Source of the DNA: Sulfurospirillum cavolei
GTDB taxonomy: Bacteria > Campylobacterota > Campylobacteria > Campylobacterales > Sulfurospirillaceae
Direction: 5' to 3'
DNA length: 64,000 nucleotides
NCBI RefSeq assembly: GCF_001548055.1
Contig: NZ_AP014724.1
Location: forward strand, 2,108,001 to 2,172,000
Below, one piece after another: positions 48,810-59,455 of the stretch (the first letter of the stretch is position 1; the number at the start of each line of letters is the position of its first letter). Both the position numbers and the translations under genes were made by a program. The notes beneath the pieces are model-generated. The model did no database searches. It was not told the DNA's origin and saw nothing but the letters and a program-made list of their open reading frames with translations.

Positions 48810-50327
48810 TTACTTGACTGCAAACGTCGCTTTGAACTCGCCTAGTGCCTTATGTAATAGTTCTTCTAACTCTTTGTCGATGGCTTTTTTCGCTTTGAGT
48901 TGTTCAAAAATTTCAGGGTATTTTGCTTCGACGTAAGAATTGAGTTCCGTTTCGAAACGACCGACAGATTTAAGATCGATGCTATCAAGGTAACCTTTTG
49001 CACCGGCAAAAATAATCAAAATTTGTTTTTCAACGGCAATCGGTGCATACGGAGGTTGTTTTAACACTTCCACCATTCTTTGACCGCGTTCCAATTGTTT
49101 ACGGCTTGATTCGTCAAGATCGCTTGCAAATTGTGCAAACGCTTGGAGCTCGCGGTATTGCGCAAGATCAAGTCTTAAAGTACCGGCAACTTGTTTCGTT
49201 GCTTTAATCTGAGCCGCACCGCCGACGCGTGATACGGAAAGACCAACGTTGATTGCGGGACGAATACCGGAGTTAAAAAGATCCGATTCCAAGAAAATTT
49301 GACCATCCGTAATCGAAATAACGTTCGTAGGAATGTATGCCGATACGTCGCCCGCTTGTGTCTCAATAATCGGAAGTGCCGTTAATGAACCCGCACCGAG
49401 TTCATCATTGACTTTTGCCGCTCGTTCCAACAAACGAGAGTGGAGATAGAAAACATCGCCGGGATACGCTTCACGACCCGGAGGACGGCGTAAAATCAAA
49501 GACATTTCACGGTAAGCAACCGCATGTTTTGAGAGATCATCGTAAATAATCAATGCATGGCGTGCGCTGTCTCTAAAATATTCACCCATTGAAACACCTG
49601 CATACGGTGCCAAGAATTGCATTGCCGCAGATTCGGAAGCACTTGCGTTAACAACGATCGTGTACGCCATAGCACCGTGTTCTTCTAATTTTTTAACGAC
49701 TTGTGCTACGGTAGATTGTTTTTGTCCAATCGCAACGTAAATACAAATAACGTCTTGACCTTTTTGGTTAATAATCGTATCAACGGCAATCGTCGTTTTA
49801 CCGGTTTGTCTATCGCCGATAATTAACTCTCTTTGTCCTCGTCCGATCGGAACAAGAGCATCAATCGCTTTAATACCCGTTTGAAGCGGTTCATGAACTG
49901 ATTTACGTGCCATAATACCGTGTGCTTTTTCTTCGACGAATCGAGTTTCCGTCGTTGCAATCGGTCCTTTGGCATCGATAGGATCGCCTAATGCGTTGAC
50001 AACGCGTCCGACGAGTGCTTCACCGACGGGAACGCGTAAAAGTTTCCCTAAACGTTTAACGGAAGAGCCCTCTTTAATTTCGCTACCGCTACCGAGAATA
50101 ACGATACCGACGCTTGATTCTTCAAGGTTAAGAGCCATACCTCTTTCGCCGCTCTCAAACTCGACCATTTCACCGGCCATAACATTTTTTAAACCGTAAA
50201 CGTTGGCAACACCGTCGGCAACGGAAATAACTTTTCCCGTCTCTTCGATGTCGACATTGAGTTCAAAGTTTTCGATACGTTCTTTAATGATAGAACTGAT
50301 TTCGTCAGCTTTCATTTTTGCTCCCAC
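48810..50327 (-). CDS. atpA: ATP synthase alpha subunit
   Basis: 505 residues. Walker [14 protein letters not shown], regulatory P-loop region [22 protein letters not shown] and [22 protein letters not shown]-like motif ([16 protein letters not shown]). Start: GTG 50327 ([10 protein letters not shown]) after GGAG, or ATG 50315 after GGGAG; both fit, and relatives begin with one or the other. Confidence 0.97.
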   Translation of the reverse strand: MGAKMKADEISSIIKERIENFELNVDIEETGKVISVADGVANVYGLKNVMAGEMVEFESGERGMALNLEESSVGIVILGSGSEIKEGSSVKRLGKLLRVPVGEALVGRVVNALGDPIDAKGPIATTETRFVEEKAHGIMARKSVHEPLQTGIKAIDALVPIGRGQRELIIGDRQTGKTTIAVDTIINQKGQDVICIYVAIGQKQSTVAQVVKKLEEHGAMAYTIVVNASASESAAMQFLAPYAGVSMGEYFRDSARHALIIYDDLSKHAVAYREMSLILRRPPGREAYPGDVFYLHSRLLERAAKVNDELGAGSLTALPIIETQAGDVSAYIPTNVISITDGQIFLESDLFNSGIRPAINVGLSVSRVGGAAQIKATKQVAGTLRLDLAQYRELQAFAQFASDLDESSRKQLERGQRMVEVLKQPPYAPIAVEKQILIIFAGAKGYLDSIDLKSVGRFETELNSYVEAKYPEIFEQLKAKKAIDKELEELLHKALGEFKATFAVK

Positions 50328-50372
50328 AAACTACTCCTTCACTTTCTTTTATCTATATTCTTAATTTTGAAT

Positions 50373-50903
50373 TTAAATTGCTTTTAAAATATGCTCTGTC
50401 ATTTGAGCTTTCAAACGCTCTAACGAAAAGCTTACTTCAACGCCAAGATCGTCCAACTCTATTTTAATGCCCGGATATTGTTCTTGTTGTGCCGCTAATT
50501 TGATTGTTGCATTAAATTTTTTACTGAAATTTGATTCCAACTCTCCTACTTGAGAAGGGCTAACCGCAAAGTTCGTTAAGATTTTGCCTTCATAAGTATT
50601 GTTTTTTAAAGAGAGTTGATATTTAAGTTCTTTCGCCATTAAGGGTATAAGGCTTAAACGGTCGTTACGGCTGACGATCTTCATGAAGTTTTTCAATTTA
50701 TCGCTACCGTTCTCAACCAAAGAGAGTACCAACGACTCTTTTGCTTGCGCATTGACATCCGGAGAGAGAATAATATGATTAAATTTTTCTAAATCAAACG
50801 CCGCTTCTAGCTGAACCAAAGAAGCCGTGATTTCGATCAATTCTGCATCGTTACAACTGCCGATTAAAGCGTTAACGTATTTTTTTGCTATTGCTCCGCT
50901 CAT
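50373..50903 (-). CDS. atpH: ATP synthase delta subunit
   Basis: 176 residues. Helical N-domain (IAKKYVNALIGSCNDAELIEI) and C-terminal signature LGVEVSFSLERLKAQMT. It caps F1 and holds the b/b' stator. It overlaps atpF by 1 bp. Confidence 0.93.
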   Translation of the reverse strand: MSGAIAKKYVNALIGSCNDAELIEITASLVQLEAAFDLEKFNHIILSPDVNAQAKESLVLSLVENGSDKLKNFMKIVSRNDRLSLIPLMAKELKYQLSLKNNTYEGKILTNFAVSPSQVGELESNFSKKFNATIKLAAQQEQYPGIKIELDDLGVEVSFSLERLKAQMTEHILKAI

Positions 50904-51415
50904 TAGGCAACCTTTTTACTAACGATTTTGACGATTTCGTTATTATCCAGAGAAATAGAGCCCTCTTGGAACACTTCGTCTAAAATTTCACTGACGATAA
51001 CGCGTTGCATTTTGCGTCGTTCAATCGTCGTGCGATCTTGAAACGCTTTTTCAAGATTTGTGATCTCTTGATCAGCTTCGAGAGATACTTTTTCACTTAA
51101 GAGAACCGCTTCTTTTTTTGCCGTTTCAACCAATGCTCTGGCATTAACTTTCGCTTCTTCGACTTTTGCCAAAGCCGTCTCTTTTTTACTATGAGACTCT
51201 TTAAGTTTGACTTGAATTGAGTCTAATTTGTCCGCTATCTCGTTTTTGCGTCCTAAATACCACTGCTTTGCAGGTTCGGCAATATAGTAGTATAAAATAG
51301 CGGCAAAAATCAAAAAGTTAATCGCTCTAGGGATAATATCGGTCGAGCCGCTATGCGCGCCTCCACTTGCCAAAAGCGCTATCGGAGCAACACACATTAA
51401 AAGATATTTGAACAT
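50903..51415 (-). CDS. atpF: ATP synthase b subunit
   Basis: 170 residues. A short hydrophobic leader-like segment (LLMCVAPIALLASG), the membrane helix (AINFLIFAAILYYYIAEP) and a long charged coiled coil. The peripheral stator arm, paired with the b' subunit encoded just upstream. Confidence 0.93.
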   Translation of the reverse strand: MFKYLLMCVAPIALLASGGAHSGSTDIIPRAINFLIFAAILYYYIAEPAKQWYLGRKNEIADKLDSIQVKLKESHSKKETALAKVEEAKVNARALVETAKKEAVLLSEKVSLEADQEITNLEKAFQDRTTIERRKMQRVIVSEILDEVFQEGSISLDNNEIVKIVSKKVA

Positions 51416-51424
51416 CTTTTCTCC

Positions 51425-51847
51425 TTAGATATGACTCAATTTAGCGGCAATCGTCTCTTTGAAAAGAGCTTTTTGTGCTAATAAGCCTGCTTTGAATTCT
51501 TCTTTTTCCGTTTCAAGCGTTTTCAAAAACGTTGCGTTTTCGACGTCAAGATCGCTCTTTTTTTGCTCGATACGTTTGAGGGCTTTTTCTTTTGCTTCGC
51601 TCAACGCGGCTTCTCTTATCTTGGCCGCCTCGATTTTGGCTTCGGATAAAATGCTTTCGATTTCTTGGTAATATGCGACAACGTCACTGGCATTTTTCCC
51701 TGCATTCTCTAAATCACGATTAATAGAATTATTACGATTGTCGATAAATTCTAAAAGGGGTTTGTAGAGAGTTTTGTTCAAAATCACCAACAAAACTAAA
51801 AATACAGTTCCGGTCGTCAGTAATAGCGCCGGGATAATATCCAACAT
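51425..51847 (-). CDS. atpF': ATP synthase b' subunit
   Basis: 140 residues. One membrane helix (IIPALLLTTGTVFLVLLVIL) then NKTLYKPLLEFIDNRNNSIN and a coiled coil. Having separate b and b' genes is normal in Campylobacterota. First gene of the atp run; genes for subunits a and c are absent here. Confidence 0.92.
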   Translation of the reverse strand: MLDIIPALLLTTGTVFLVLLVILNKTLYKPLLEFIDNRNNSINRDLENAGKNASDVVAYYQEIESILSEAKIEAAKIREAALSEAKEKALKRIEQKKSDLDVENATFLKTLETEKEEFKAGLLAQKALFKETIAAKLSHI

Positions 51848-51989
51848 ATTTCTTGCTCCTTTAAGTTCGAGATCAGTCTCATTTTTGTAGATTTTTTGCT
51901 ATCTATCAAGCGGCCACGGTAAAATCTGCGCGAATTTTATCACAGCCAAGGAAAATAGTTTATTAAATTAAGGCCAAAAACTAATTCAA
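51848..51989 (-). promoter_or_regulatory. Leader/promoter region of the atp-tol run
   Basis: 142 bp between parB and atpF'. Reading minus, TGTGATAAAATTCGCG (about 51932-51947) is a candidate -10 context after T-rich stretches; AAGGAG-like sequence precedes atpF'. No gene is seen. Confidence 0.4.
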
Positions 51990-52844
51990 TTATTTTAAAA
52001 ATTCAAAAAAGGTATCAATTGCTTTGCCGTTATTAAAATGAATCGTAATGCTATTATTTTTTGCGACGGCCTTAAACCCTAATTCGTCCAATCGTTTTTG
52101 AAGCGTTTGTAGTTCTTCGGGGGCACTACGAACACTTTTTGCCGGCACAACCGTCTCTTCGCCGTTTTTCAATTTTTTAATTAACGCTTCGGCTTCGCGA
52201 ACGCTTAGTTTTTGTCCCAAGATCGTATTGACGATCGTCGCTTCGTCTTTGCTATCGAGTCCGACCAAGACTTTAGCATGCCCTTGCGACAAAATGCCCT
52301 CCGAGAGGTATTTTTTGGTTTGTTCGCTCAAACTGAGCAGACGAATCGTGTTGGTAATTTGAGTACGACTTTTATGAATAATTTCCGAAAGACCCTCTTG
52401 CGTAATTTTATACTCTTCGATCAGCTCTTTATACGCAATGGCTAACTCGACAGGATTTAAATCTTCTCTTTGGATATTTTCGATCAATGCCAATTCGCGG
52501 AGGTTTTTAGACTCGATATCGGCAACGATCGCCTTAATTTTCGTCAAGCCCGCTAATTTGCTGGCGCGTAAACGACGTTCTCCTGCGAGTAACATGTAAG
52601 CGTCGTCTTTTGCCACGACGATAATCGGTTGCAATAAACCGTGGCGTTTGATCGATTCGCTGAGCTCTTTAAGAGCGACCTCGTTAAAATGGGTTCTCGG
52701 TTGATACGGATTGGGCGTAATGCGTTCAATATCGATTTCGCGGACTAAATCTTTTGCCTGTTCGATATCTTGCTTATACGCCTCTTCAACGTCTTCAATA
52801 ATAGCACTCAGCCCTCGACCTAAAACTTTCTTCGCACTGCTCAT
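51990..52844 (-). CDS. parB: Chromosome-partitioning protein ParB
   Basis: 284 residues. CTPase/box region ITPNPYQPRTHF...GLLQPIIV, LLAGERRLRASKLAG, then the HTH (ITQEGLSEIIHKSRTQITNTIRLL) and a C-terminal dimer domain. Binds parS and spreads. No parS-like palindrome was found in the window by eye. One base after parA. Confidence 0.95.
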   Translation of the reverse strand: MSSAKKVLGRGLSAIIEDVEEAYKQDIEQAKDLVREIDIERITPNPYQPRTHFNEVALKELSESIKRHGLLQPIIVVAKDDAYMLLAGERRLRASKLAGLTKIKAIVADIESKNLRELALIENIQREDLNPVELAIAYKELIEEYKITQEGLSEIIHKSRTQITNTIRLLSLSEQTKKYLSEGILSQGHAKVLVGLDSKDEATIVNTILGQKLSVREAEALIKKLKNGEETVVPAKSVRSAPEELQTLQKRLDELGFKAVAKNNSITIHFNNGKAIDTFFEFLK

Positions 52845-52845
52845 A

Positions 52846-53631
52846 TTAACTCACTAAAATCGAATTGGCGAGCGTTTGATACGCTTTGGAGCCGGGAGAT
52901 TCGACGTCGTATAAGATAATCGGTTTACCGAAACTCGGAGATTCCGCCAACTTAATATTACGCGGAATAACGACGTATGAAGCGTTTTCTTTGTCGACGA
53001 ACAGTTTACTTTTAAAGTGTTCTTTCAAGTCGGCAAAAACCTGCTTCGAAAGATTATTTTGCGTACTGTACATCGTCGGTAAAAACCCTTTGATTTCAAG
53101 CGTAGGGTTAATGGTTTTTTTAATTAATTTCACGGTATTGAGCAATTGCGCTAAACCTTCTAATGCGAAAAATTCGCATTGAATCGGAATAATAACGGAA
53201 TTGGCGGCACTTAAAGCATTGATCGTAATGCTTCCTAATGCCGGCGGCGAATCGATGATGATATAATCGTACTGATCGCTGATCTCTTCGATTTTATTTT
53301 TCAAAATAAGCTCTCTACCTTTAGTGTTGTTATCGTAAAACTCTTTTTCGACACCCACGAGCCCGATGTTAGAAGGTGCTACATGTAACGTCGAAAGCGA
53401 AGTTTCCAGTATGACTTGCGAGAGTCGCTTTCGGCCGATTAAAACATGATATATATTGTACTCGTAGTCACTTCTGTGAAAACCGAGCCCCGTCGTAGCA
53501 TTGGCTTGAGGGTCAATATCGATCAACAACACGCGCTTTTCGGCAACGGCTAAAGAGGCAGCCAAATTAATAGCGGTCGTCGTTTTACCCACGCCGCCTT
53601 TTTGATTTGCTATCGCTATAATCTCACTCAT
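52846..53631 (-). CDS. parA: Chromosome-partitioning ATPase ParA
   Basis: 261 residues. Deviant Walker A KGGVGKTTT (11-19), DIDPQANATTGLG, and IIIDSPPALGSITINAL. Works with ParB to move origins. Its ATG overlaps the birA stop by 4 bp, as in other Campylobacterota. Confidence 0.96.
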   Translation of the reverse strand: MSEIIAIANQKGGVGKTTTAINLAASLAVAEKRVLLIDIDPQANATTGLGFHRSDYEYNIYHVLIGRKRLSQVILETSLSTLHVAPSNIGLVGVEKEFYDNNTKGRELILKNKIEEISDQYDYIIIDSPPALGSITINALSAANSVIIPIQCEFFALEGLAQLLNTVKLIKKTINPTLEIKGFLPTMYSTQNNLSKQVFADLKEHFKSKLFVDKENASYVVIPRNIKLAESPSFGKPIILYDVESPGSKAYQTLANSILVS

Positions 53632-54263
53632 CGTAAACTATACACCTTTTTATTTTCTAGCTCGATAGAGCCATCATCACACAATACCGCATCGTTCAAA
53701 GAGACCAATTTGCCGTCTAAATGGAAAGAAAACTTTCGATTTTTGTCAAATTCTATCTTATATTTACTAAAAACTTTCTTCCACGATATTTTTTTCTCAA
53801 CCTCTTGCATCAAACGTTCAGCCAGAATTTGAGGTGCGATATCGATGTCTAAAACATCAAAATTTTCGGGTGCATAGCTGATATTCAGGCCTATTGAGCC
53901 GACGATCGTACCGGCGATTTTCGTCGTAATCAATCCGCCGATTTTTTTCTCGCTTCGGTAAAAATCATTCGGCCATTTTAACCATACGTGCGAGCCTTGT
54001 TCCTCTAAAATATGCTTCACTAAAGAAGAAAAATAGATGGAAACGGAAGCAAGCGGTAAATCTTCGGGTAACTGTTTCTCTTCTACACAAAAGGAGAAAA
54101 AAAAGTTTCCTTTTCCGCCTTGCCACGCATTGCCTCGACTCCCGATACCGTCTGTTTGCTCAACGGCACCGATCGCATAAGGTGCAAGAAGTGTACCTTC
54201 GCGAAGTTTAGAGATCAAATAACGGTGCGTCGAATCGATACGCTCAAACCATTGAATCACCAC
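53628..54263 (-). CDS. birA: Biotin-protein ligase BirA (no repressor domain)
   Basis: 211 residues of the class I ligase: FERIDSTHRYL, QTDGIGSRGNAWQGGKGNFFFSF, LKWPNDFY, KIGGLITTKIAGTIVGSIGLN. It biotinylates the AccB carrier for fatty-acid synthesis. The N-terminal DNA-binding domain of E. coli BirA is missing, so it cannot repress bio genes. It overlaps fmt by 20 bp. Confidence 0.93.
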   Translation of the reverse strand: MVIQWFERIDSTHRYLISKLREGTLLAPYAIGAVEQTDGIGSRGNAWQGGKGNFFFSFCVEEKQLPEDLPLASVSIYFSSLVKHILEEQGSHVWLKWPNDFYRSEKKIGGLITTKIAGTIVGSIGLNISYAPENFDVLDIDIAPQILAERLMQEVEKKISWKKVFSKYKIEFDKNRKFSFHLDGKLVSLNDAVLCDDGSIELENKKVYSLR

Positions 54264-55164
54264 ATGTCAGCCTTTTTCCGCGAATATAATCCAAAACAGG
54301 CATTGCGTTTTTGGAAGAGGGTTGTACTTTTGAAATCAAAAGCGAACCTTGGGCACACCCTACGACAACGCCTTCGTTCGTAATGCGTTCAATGCACCCG
54401 ATGCGGGAGTTTTTGCCTGCCGCGTCGATTAACGAAAGCTCCGTCAGTTTCAATCCCGATGCCAGATAAATGCCCGGCCAAGGCGTAAACGCACGGTATT
54501 TGCACATCAGCGTTTGCGCTTTTTCGTGCCATGAAACCAAACCGTTTTCTTTTTTGATTTTGCGACAATGCGTCATCTCGGCATCAACTTGCTTCCACGG
54601 CTGGAGTTGCTCAAAATGAGCTAACGTCTTTAGCGTTAAAGACGCCGCCGCATCCGATAACGCTTCAAACAGATGTTCGGACGTGTCCTTAGGTTTAACA
54701 TGTAAGTATGAAAATCCAAGCATCGCTCCCGTATCAAGCCCCTCTTCCATCAGCATCGACGTCACGCCAGCATAAGTTTCGTCGGCTAACAAAGTAGATT
54801 GAATCGGGCTTGCGCCTCGGTATTTGGGAAGAAGCGATGCGTGCAGGTTAATACACGGAGCCAACGCTAAAATCGATGCAGGTAAAATTTGTCCGTACGC
54901 CGCGACGATGATAAAATCCGCACGACAAGCGGCAATTTTAGAGACCGCTTCGTCGTTTCGTAGGTGTTTGGGTTGATAAATTTCAAGATTTGGAAAATGC
55001 TCTTGTGCCCATGCTTTCGTATCCGGAGGCGTCAAAATTTGTTTACGTCCCACGGGTTTGTCTTCTTGTGTCACCAATAAAACAATGTCATACTCGATAG
55101 CTTGCATCAATGCTTCTAAAATTCGTGTCGCATACGCAGGCGTTCCCATAAAAACAATTCGCAT
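54244..55164 (-). CDS. fmt: Methionyl-tRNA formyltransferase
   Basis: 306 residues. Formyl-THF domain: RIVFMGTPAYATRIL, the catalytic stretch INLHASLLPKYRGASPIQ, VTSMLMEEGLDTGAML; C-terminal tRNA-binding domain begins near VSWHEKAQ. The start ATG 55164 is 5 nt after AAGGA; in-frame codons up to 55200 are unlikely. Confidence 0.95.
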   Translation of the reverse strand: MRIVFMGTPAYATRILEALMQAIEYDIVLLVTQEDKPVGRKQILTPPDTKAWAQEHFPNLEIYQPKHLRNDEAVSKIAACRADFIIVAAYGQILPASILALAPCINLHASLLPKYRGASPIQSTLLADETYAGVTSMLMEEGLDTGAMLGFSYLHVKPKDTSEHLFEALSDAAASLTLKTLAHFEQLQPWKQVDAEMTHCRKIKKENGLVSWHEKAQTLMCKYRAFTPWPGIYLASGLKLTELSLIDAAGKNSRIGCIERITNEGVVVGCAQGSLLISKVQPSSKNAMPVLDYIRGKRLTCGDSMV

Positions 55165-55217
55165 TGTATTCCTTCGCATAGGTTCATTCTTCACATACAT
55201 GCTTCGGTTCCCAACCT

Positions 55218-55243
55218 ATCAAAGTGAAAAAATTCACTTTGAT
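55218..55243 (-). terminator. Hairpin after proB
   Basis: Perfect 11-bp stem ATCAAAGTGAA / TTCACTTTGAT with an AAAA loop, directly after the proB stop. No T-run follows, so it may protect the message 3' end or pause RNA polymerase before fmt. Confidence 0.45.
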
Positions 55244-56011
55244 TTAACGGTTTTCACATGTAAAGAGTGTTCCGCCTTTATGGGCACCATCAAGCATAAA
55301 GCTTTTCACGTCGCTCAAATCAAAACCGCTAGCGATAAACATCGATTTTCGATGTTCCAATAAAAAGTGGGCGGCTTTCAGTTTGGTGGCGATGCCGCCG
55401 GTAGCAAAAGCGTAATGTGCCGCTTTTTCAACTTCTAGCTCGGAAGGTTCAATCGCGTGTACGACTTTTCGCATTTTGGCGTCTTCGTATTGATGCGGAT
55501 CTTTATCGTAATAGCCGTCGATGTCGGAAAGTAATACTAACATGTCGGCTCCGAAATAGTATGCAACGCGCGAAGAGAGTTGATCGTTATCGCCGAAGAC
55601 CAACTCTTCGGTTGCCGTAGCGTCGTTTTCATTAATGATGGGTAAAATGCCGTTTTGAAGGAGCGTATCGATCGTACACTTGGCGTGATAGCAGCGTTTT
55701 CTTGAGTCAAAATCATCCGCCGTGAGCAAAAGCTGAGCACCGTTTTTGCCGAATTTTTCCAATTTTTTGTTGTACGTCGCCATCAATTGCGGCTGCCCGA
55801 CCGCGGCGATGGCTTGGCGATTGTGCAAAAGGTTTTTATCCAATTTTAAAAGAGAATGCCCTGCCGCAACGGCTCCCGAAGAGACCAAAATGACTTCATA
55901 TTTTTGCATTAAAGCGACTAAAAACTCGACTAAATTTAAAATGCGCTCCTTACACAAGCGATTGTTTTCGCTTAGTACGTGCGTACCGACCTTAACGACG
56001 ACTCTTTTCAT
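55244..56011 (-). CDS. proB: Glutamate 5-kinase (short form without PUA)
   Basis: 255 residues of the amino-acid kinase fold: [59 protein letters not shown]-type loop ([16 protein letters not shown]). First step of proline synthesis. The C-terminal PUA domain of the E. coli enzyme is absent, as in relatives. proA is not adjacent. Start ATG 56011 after AAAGG; it overlaps obgE by 20 bp. Confidence 0.93.
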   Translation of the reverse strand: MKRVVVKVGTHVLSENNRLCKERILNLVEFLVALMQKYEVILVSSGAVAAGHSLLKLDKNLLHNRQAIAAVGQPQLMATYNKKLEKFGKNGAQLLLTADDFDSRKRCYHAKCTIDTLLQNGILPIINENDATATEELVFGDNDQLSSRVAYYFGADMLVLLSDIDGYYDKDPHQYEDAKMRKVVHAIEPSELEVEKAAHYAFATGGIATKLKAAHFLLEHRKSMFIASGFDLSDVKSFMLDGAHKGGTLFTCENR

Positions 56012-57098
56012 CACGAACCTTTGTTATAACATCTGATAATGCGTATTTCACCGCATCGATATTTATTTTTGAAACGGAAGAGATCGGCATCACGAAAAAC
56101 GGCAATGCGGCGTCTCTTTCATAAACGTCTTGAGCATACGCATGTAAATCTTCACGTACTTTGTATTTATCCGCACCCCTGTTGGGCTCTAAGCGCAATA
56201 AACTCAAAAAAGAATCGACTTTTTCGTTGACTTCTTCCACGCTCATCGTATCGCAACGCGTCAATGCAATCGCAAAATTTCGGGAAGAGAGTTCTTCGGA
56301 AAATTTTTCCAGCTCTTCTTTGAGGGTAAAATATTGCTCTTTTAAATCACGGTAATTGGCCAAATCGATCATAAACAGTAAAAACTGCGTACGTTCGATA
56401 TGACGCAAAAAATCGATTCCAAGACCTTTGCCTTCGCTTGCTCCTTCGATAATCCCCGGAATATCCGCCATCACGTACGAACGGTAATCTTCGGTTACGA
56501 CGACGCCTAGTTTTGGCGTCAAGGTCGTAAATTCGTAATTGGCAATTTCGGGCTGGGCGTTGGAAAGTACCGAAATCAGGGTTGATTTTCCAACATTCGG
56601 AAATCCGACCAATCCCACGTCGGCGATCAATTTCAATTCCAAACGAACGTTACGGGTAACGCCGGGGCGTCCTTGTTGTGCAAATTCGGGACGTTGGTTG
56701 GTCGAGCTTTTAAAGTGGGTATTTCCCAATCCGCCTAGCCCGCCTTCTAGAAACAGTTGTTTTTCGTCTTGATCTAACATGTCAAGTAAAATCTCGCCTG
56801 TTTCGGCATCGATAATTTGCGTTCCGGGAGGTACGCTTAAGACTAAATGCTCGCCGGATTTTCCGTACATTTTGCGCCCCATGCCTTGTTCGCCGTTTTT
56901 GGCTTTAAGATGTTGATTGGTGCGAAAATGCGAAAGCGTGTGCGTGTTGCGATCGATTTGAAAATAGACGTTTCCTCCACGTCCACCGTCACCGCCGTCA
57001 GGTCCGCCTTGGATCACGTGTTTTTCCCTGCGGAACGAGATACAACCCGGTCCGCCCTTTCCGGAGCTTAAAGTCAGTAGTACATTATCGATAAACAT
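55992..57098 (-). CDS. obgE: GTPase ObgE
   Basis: 368 residues. Gly-rich Obg domain ([32 protein letters not shown]), then the G domain with [27 protein letters not shown] and TRCDTMS. Acts in late 50S assembly, stress and division. Follows rpmA as in most bacteria. Start ATG 57098 after AAAGG. Confidence 0.96.
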   Translation of the reverse strand: MFIDNVLLTLSSGKGGPGCISFRREKHVIQGGPDGGDGGRGGNVYFQIDRNTHTLSHFRTNQHLKAKNGEQGMGRKMYGKSGEHLVLSVPPGTQIIDAETGEILLDMLDQDEKQLFLEGGLGGLGNTHFKSSTNQRPEFAQQGRPGVTRNVRLELKLIADVGLVGFPNVGKSTLISVLSNAQPEIANYEFTTLTPKLGVVVTEDYRSYVMADIPGIIEGASEGKGLGIDFLRHIERTQFLLFMIDLANYRDLKEQYFTLKEELEKFSEELSSRNFAIALTRCDTMSVEEVNEKVDSFLSLLRLEPNRGADKYKVREDLHAYAQDVYERDAALPFFVMPISSVSKINIDAVKYALSDVITKVRDEKSRR

Positions 57099-57211
57099 CG
57101 TCAAACCTTTTGTATAGTAAGTTCGTCAGTATACCTCTGATCATTACATGTAAGCGTAAACGATGATAATCACAAGAGGTAACGTCATTCATTTTTATGA
57201 AAGAAGAAAAG

Positions 57212-57234
57212 CGGTGAAGCGTTTAGCTTCACCG
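57212..57234 (-). terminator. Intrinsic terminator after rpmA
   Basis: Stem CGGTGAAGC / GCTTCACCG (9 bp, 5-nt loop) followed in the minus direction by CTTTTCTTCTTTC. It lies 7 bp after the rpmA stop and probably separates the ribosomal pair from obgE. Confidence 0.65.
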
Positions 57235-57240
57235 GATGAA

Positions 57241-57501
57241 TTATAAGCTAGCGGGGATAACGGAAACTTTATTGCGTGTTTTGTCTTTACGTTGAAATTG
57301 AACATAACCGTCGATTAACGCATAAATCGTATGATCCGTGCCGATACCGACGTTGTTTCCTACATGTACTTTGGTTCCGCGTTGGCGAATAATGATATTT
57401 CCCGCACGGACAAACTCGCCGCCGAATTTTTTAACGCCGAGTCTTCGACCTGCTGAATCTCTGTTATTTTGGGTACTACCTTGACCTTTCTTGTGAGCCA
57501 T
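57241..57501 (-). CDS. rpmA: 50S ribosomal protein L27
   Basis: 86 residues, starting [20 protein letters not shown]. The N-terminus lacks the cleavable extension found in Firmicutes. It reaches the peptidyl-transferase centre. Confidence 0.98.
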   Translation of the reverse strand: MAHKKGQGSTQNNRDSAGRRLGVKKFGGEFVRAGNIIIRQRGTKVHVGNNVGIGTDHTIYALIDGYVQFQRKDKTRNKVSVIPASL

Positions 57502-57536
57502 TGATTACTCCTAATCTTTATTGCGTCGTGTGTAAG

Positions 57537-57845
57537 TTAAGCTTTAATGCTTACAACTTTGACTCTGCTATACTGTCTTCTAAAACCGCGTTTTACTTTA
57601 GAGTCTTTTCTTCTACGTTTTTTGAACGTAATGACTTTTTTGTCTTTACCTTCAGTTACAACGACCAATTCTACTTCCGCACCGCTGACGAATGGATTTC
57701 CCACTTTCAGTTCACCGTTATTGACGGCAAGAACTTCCGTCACAACTACTTTCTCTTGTGGCTGAGCGTCAAGTTTGTCGACATTTAAATAGTCGCCTTC
57801 TTGAACTTTATACTGCTTCCCGCCATTTTTAATGATTGCATACAT
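57537..57845 (-). CDS. rplU: 50S ribosomal protein L21
   Basis: 102 residues, [18 protein letters not shown] at the start and [20 protein letters not shown] near the end. Pairs with rpmA 35 bp downstream. Likely promoter in the 85-bp gap to pyk. Confidence 0.98.
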   Translation of the reverse strand: MYAIIKNGGKQYKVQEGDYLNVDKLDAQPQEKVVVTEVLAVNNGELKVGNPFVSGAEVELVVVTEGKDKKVITFKKRRRKDSKVKRGFRRQYSRVKVVSIKA

Positions 57846-57930
57846 GCGTATGTCCTTCTTGGGAGAGATTTATTTTAAGGCTTGGATTTTATCTAAAAAA
57901 CCTTTAAGCCAATATAAAACTCTCTTAAGC

Positions 57931-59376
57931 TTATAAAACCATATCGGTGTAGTACTCAATCTGCTCGCGTTTTAAAATACGAATAAAGTTCGTGCTACCC
58001 TCGACGCCCGCCGGATAACCTGCGGTAACGATATAGGTTTTGTCTTTGTTGATTAAACCTCTTTCGATTCCTTTTTGAAGCGTTTTTCCGAGCATCATAT
58101 TTAAGTTGCTCGCTTCAATGTTCATAATGGGCTTAATACCCCATGCAATCGTCAAAGAACGCGCCGTTCTCTCATCGTGCGTTACGGCATAAATATCGGC
58201 ACGAATGCGATAACGCGCCAATTTTTTGGCCGATTTACCCGAACTCGTCAGCGAAATCATCGCTTCTACGCCCAAGCGATCGGCAAGGCGTGCCGTAGAT
58301 GAAGAGATAATATCGGTTTCATCCAAGAACGGATACATTTCAAATTTGCTGTAGGGATAAATCGCTTCCGTTTCACGAATCGTATTGGCCATAACCTCAA
58401 CGACGTGAATCGGATTTTTACCGATAGCACTCTCTTCGGAAAGCATCACGGCGTCGGTTCCGTCTAAAACGGCATTGGCAACGTCGCTGATTTCCGCACG
58501 CGTCGCCATCTCTTTTTCCGCCATAGAAAGCAACATTTGCGTTGCGGTAATGACGGGTTTTGACGCCGCATTGGCTTTTGCGATCAATCTCTTTTGGATA
58601 CTCGGTACTTTGTAATACGGAACTTCGATTCCCAAATCGCCGCGTGCGACCATAATACCGTCGCTGACCTCTAAAATCTCGTCGATTTTTTCCACCGCGT
58701 CGAATTTTTCGATTTTTGCGAAAAGGTGCGCGCGTGATTTATGCTCTTTTAAAATCCTGCGAGCATGTAAAATATCTTTAGCACTTTGTACGAAAGAAAC
58801 GGCTACAAAATCCACACCGTTTTGCGCACCCCATGCAAGGTCGGCTTCGTCTTTGGGCGTAATGACTTCGATGTTAATGACCGTATTGGGAAAATTGACC
58901 CCTTTATTAGACGAGAGCTTGCCGTTGTTTTCGATTTCCGTGACGATATGCTCGCCGATTTCGATGACTTTAGCGCGAATATTGCCGTCATAGAGGTAAA
59001 TATACTCGTCCACTTGAAGCATGTCTAAAATTTGCGGTTGATTAATGCATAACGTATAACCGTGTTCGGCAGTTTTCTTGCCGACGATTTGCTCTTTCGT
59101 AAAATAAAGCTTGTCGCCCGGTTCCAAATAAAAATCGTCTTCGAGCTTTCCGACGCGGATTTTTGGGCCGCAAATATCTTGCAAGACACCGATCTTTTTG
59201 CCGACGTTAGCCTCGGCTTCTCGTATTTTGGCTAAGGTTCCCGCATGGTATTCATGGCTTCCGTGGCTAAAATTAAGACGAAAGACGTTCACTCCGGCTT
59301 TAATCATACCTTCTAAAATTTCTACGCTGTCACTGGCCGGTCCCACGGTTGCGAGGATTTTTGTCTTTTTATCCAT
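57931..59376 (-). CDS. pyk: Pyruvate kinase
   Basis: 481 residues. TKILATVGPASDSVEILEGM, RLNFSHGSHEYH, the catalytic MVARGDLGIEVPYYKVPSIQKRLI, ATQMLLSM (usually ATQMLESM) and AVMLSEESAIGKNP. Its C-terminal allosteric domain is present. Runs opposite no neighbour and stands as its own unit between rplU and an unknown gene. Confidence 0.96.
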   Translation of the reverse strand: MDKKTKILATVGPASDSVEILEGMIKAGVNVFRLNFSHGSHEYHAGTLAKIREAEANVGKKIGVLQDICGPKIRVGKLEDDFYLEPGDKLYFTKEQIVGKKTAEHGYTLCINQPQILDMLQVDEYIYLYDGNIRAKVIEIGEHIVTEIENNGKLSSNKGVNFPNTVINIEVITPKDEADLAWGAQNGVDFVAVSFVQSAKDILHARRILKEHKSRAHLFAKIEKFDAVEKIDEILEVSDGIMVARGDLGIEVPYYKVPSIQKRLIAKANAASKPVITATQMLLSMAEKEMATRAEISDVANAVLDGTDAVMLSEESAIGKNPIHVVEVMANTIRETEAIYPYSKFEMYPFLDETDIISSSTARLADRLGVEAMISLTSSGKSAKKLARYRIRADIYAVTHDERTARSLTIAWGIKPIMNIEASNLNMMLGKTLQKGIERGLINKDKTYIVTAGYPAGVEGSTNFIRILKREQIEYYTDMVL

Positions 59377-59455
59377 CTTTTTCCCTTCGTTAAAATAAGT
59401 TCTATTGTACTTTGAGATTGTTACAAAATTATATCACGAGAAGGGTTCATCCTAC

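Noticed and set aside
51848-51989. parS site near parAB
   Set aside because: No GTTTCAC-type palindrome was found near parAB.
57105-57240. tRNA or small RNA gene between obgE and rpmA
   Set aside because: No cloverleaf or conserved T-loop could be drawn; the region holds a terminator hairpin and one TTACATGTAA copy only.
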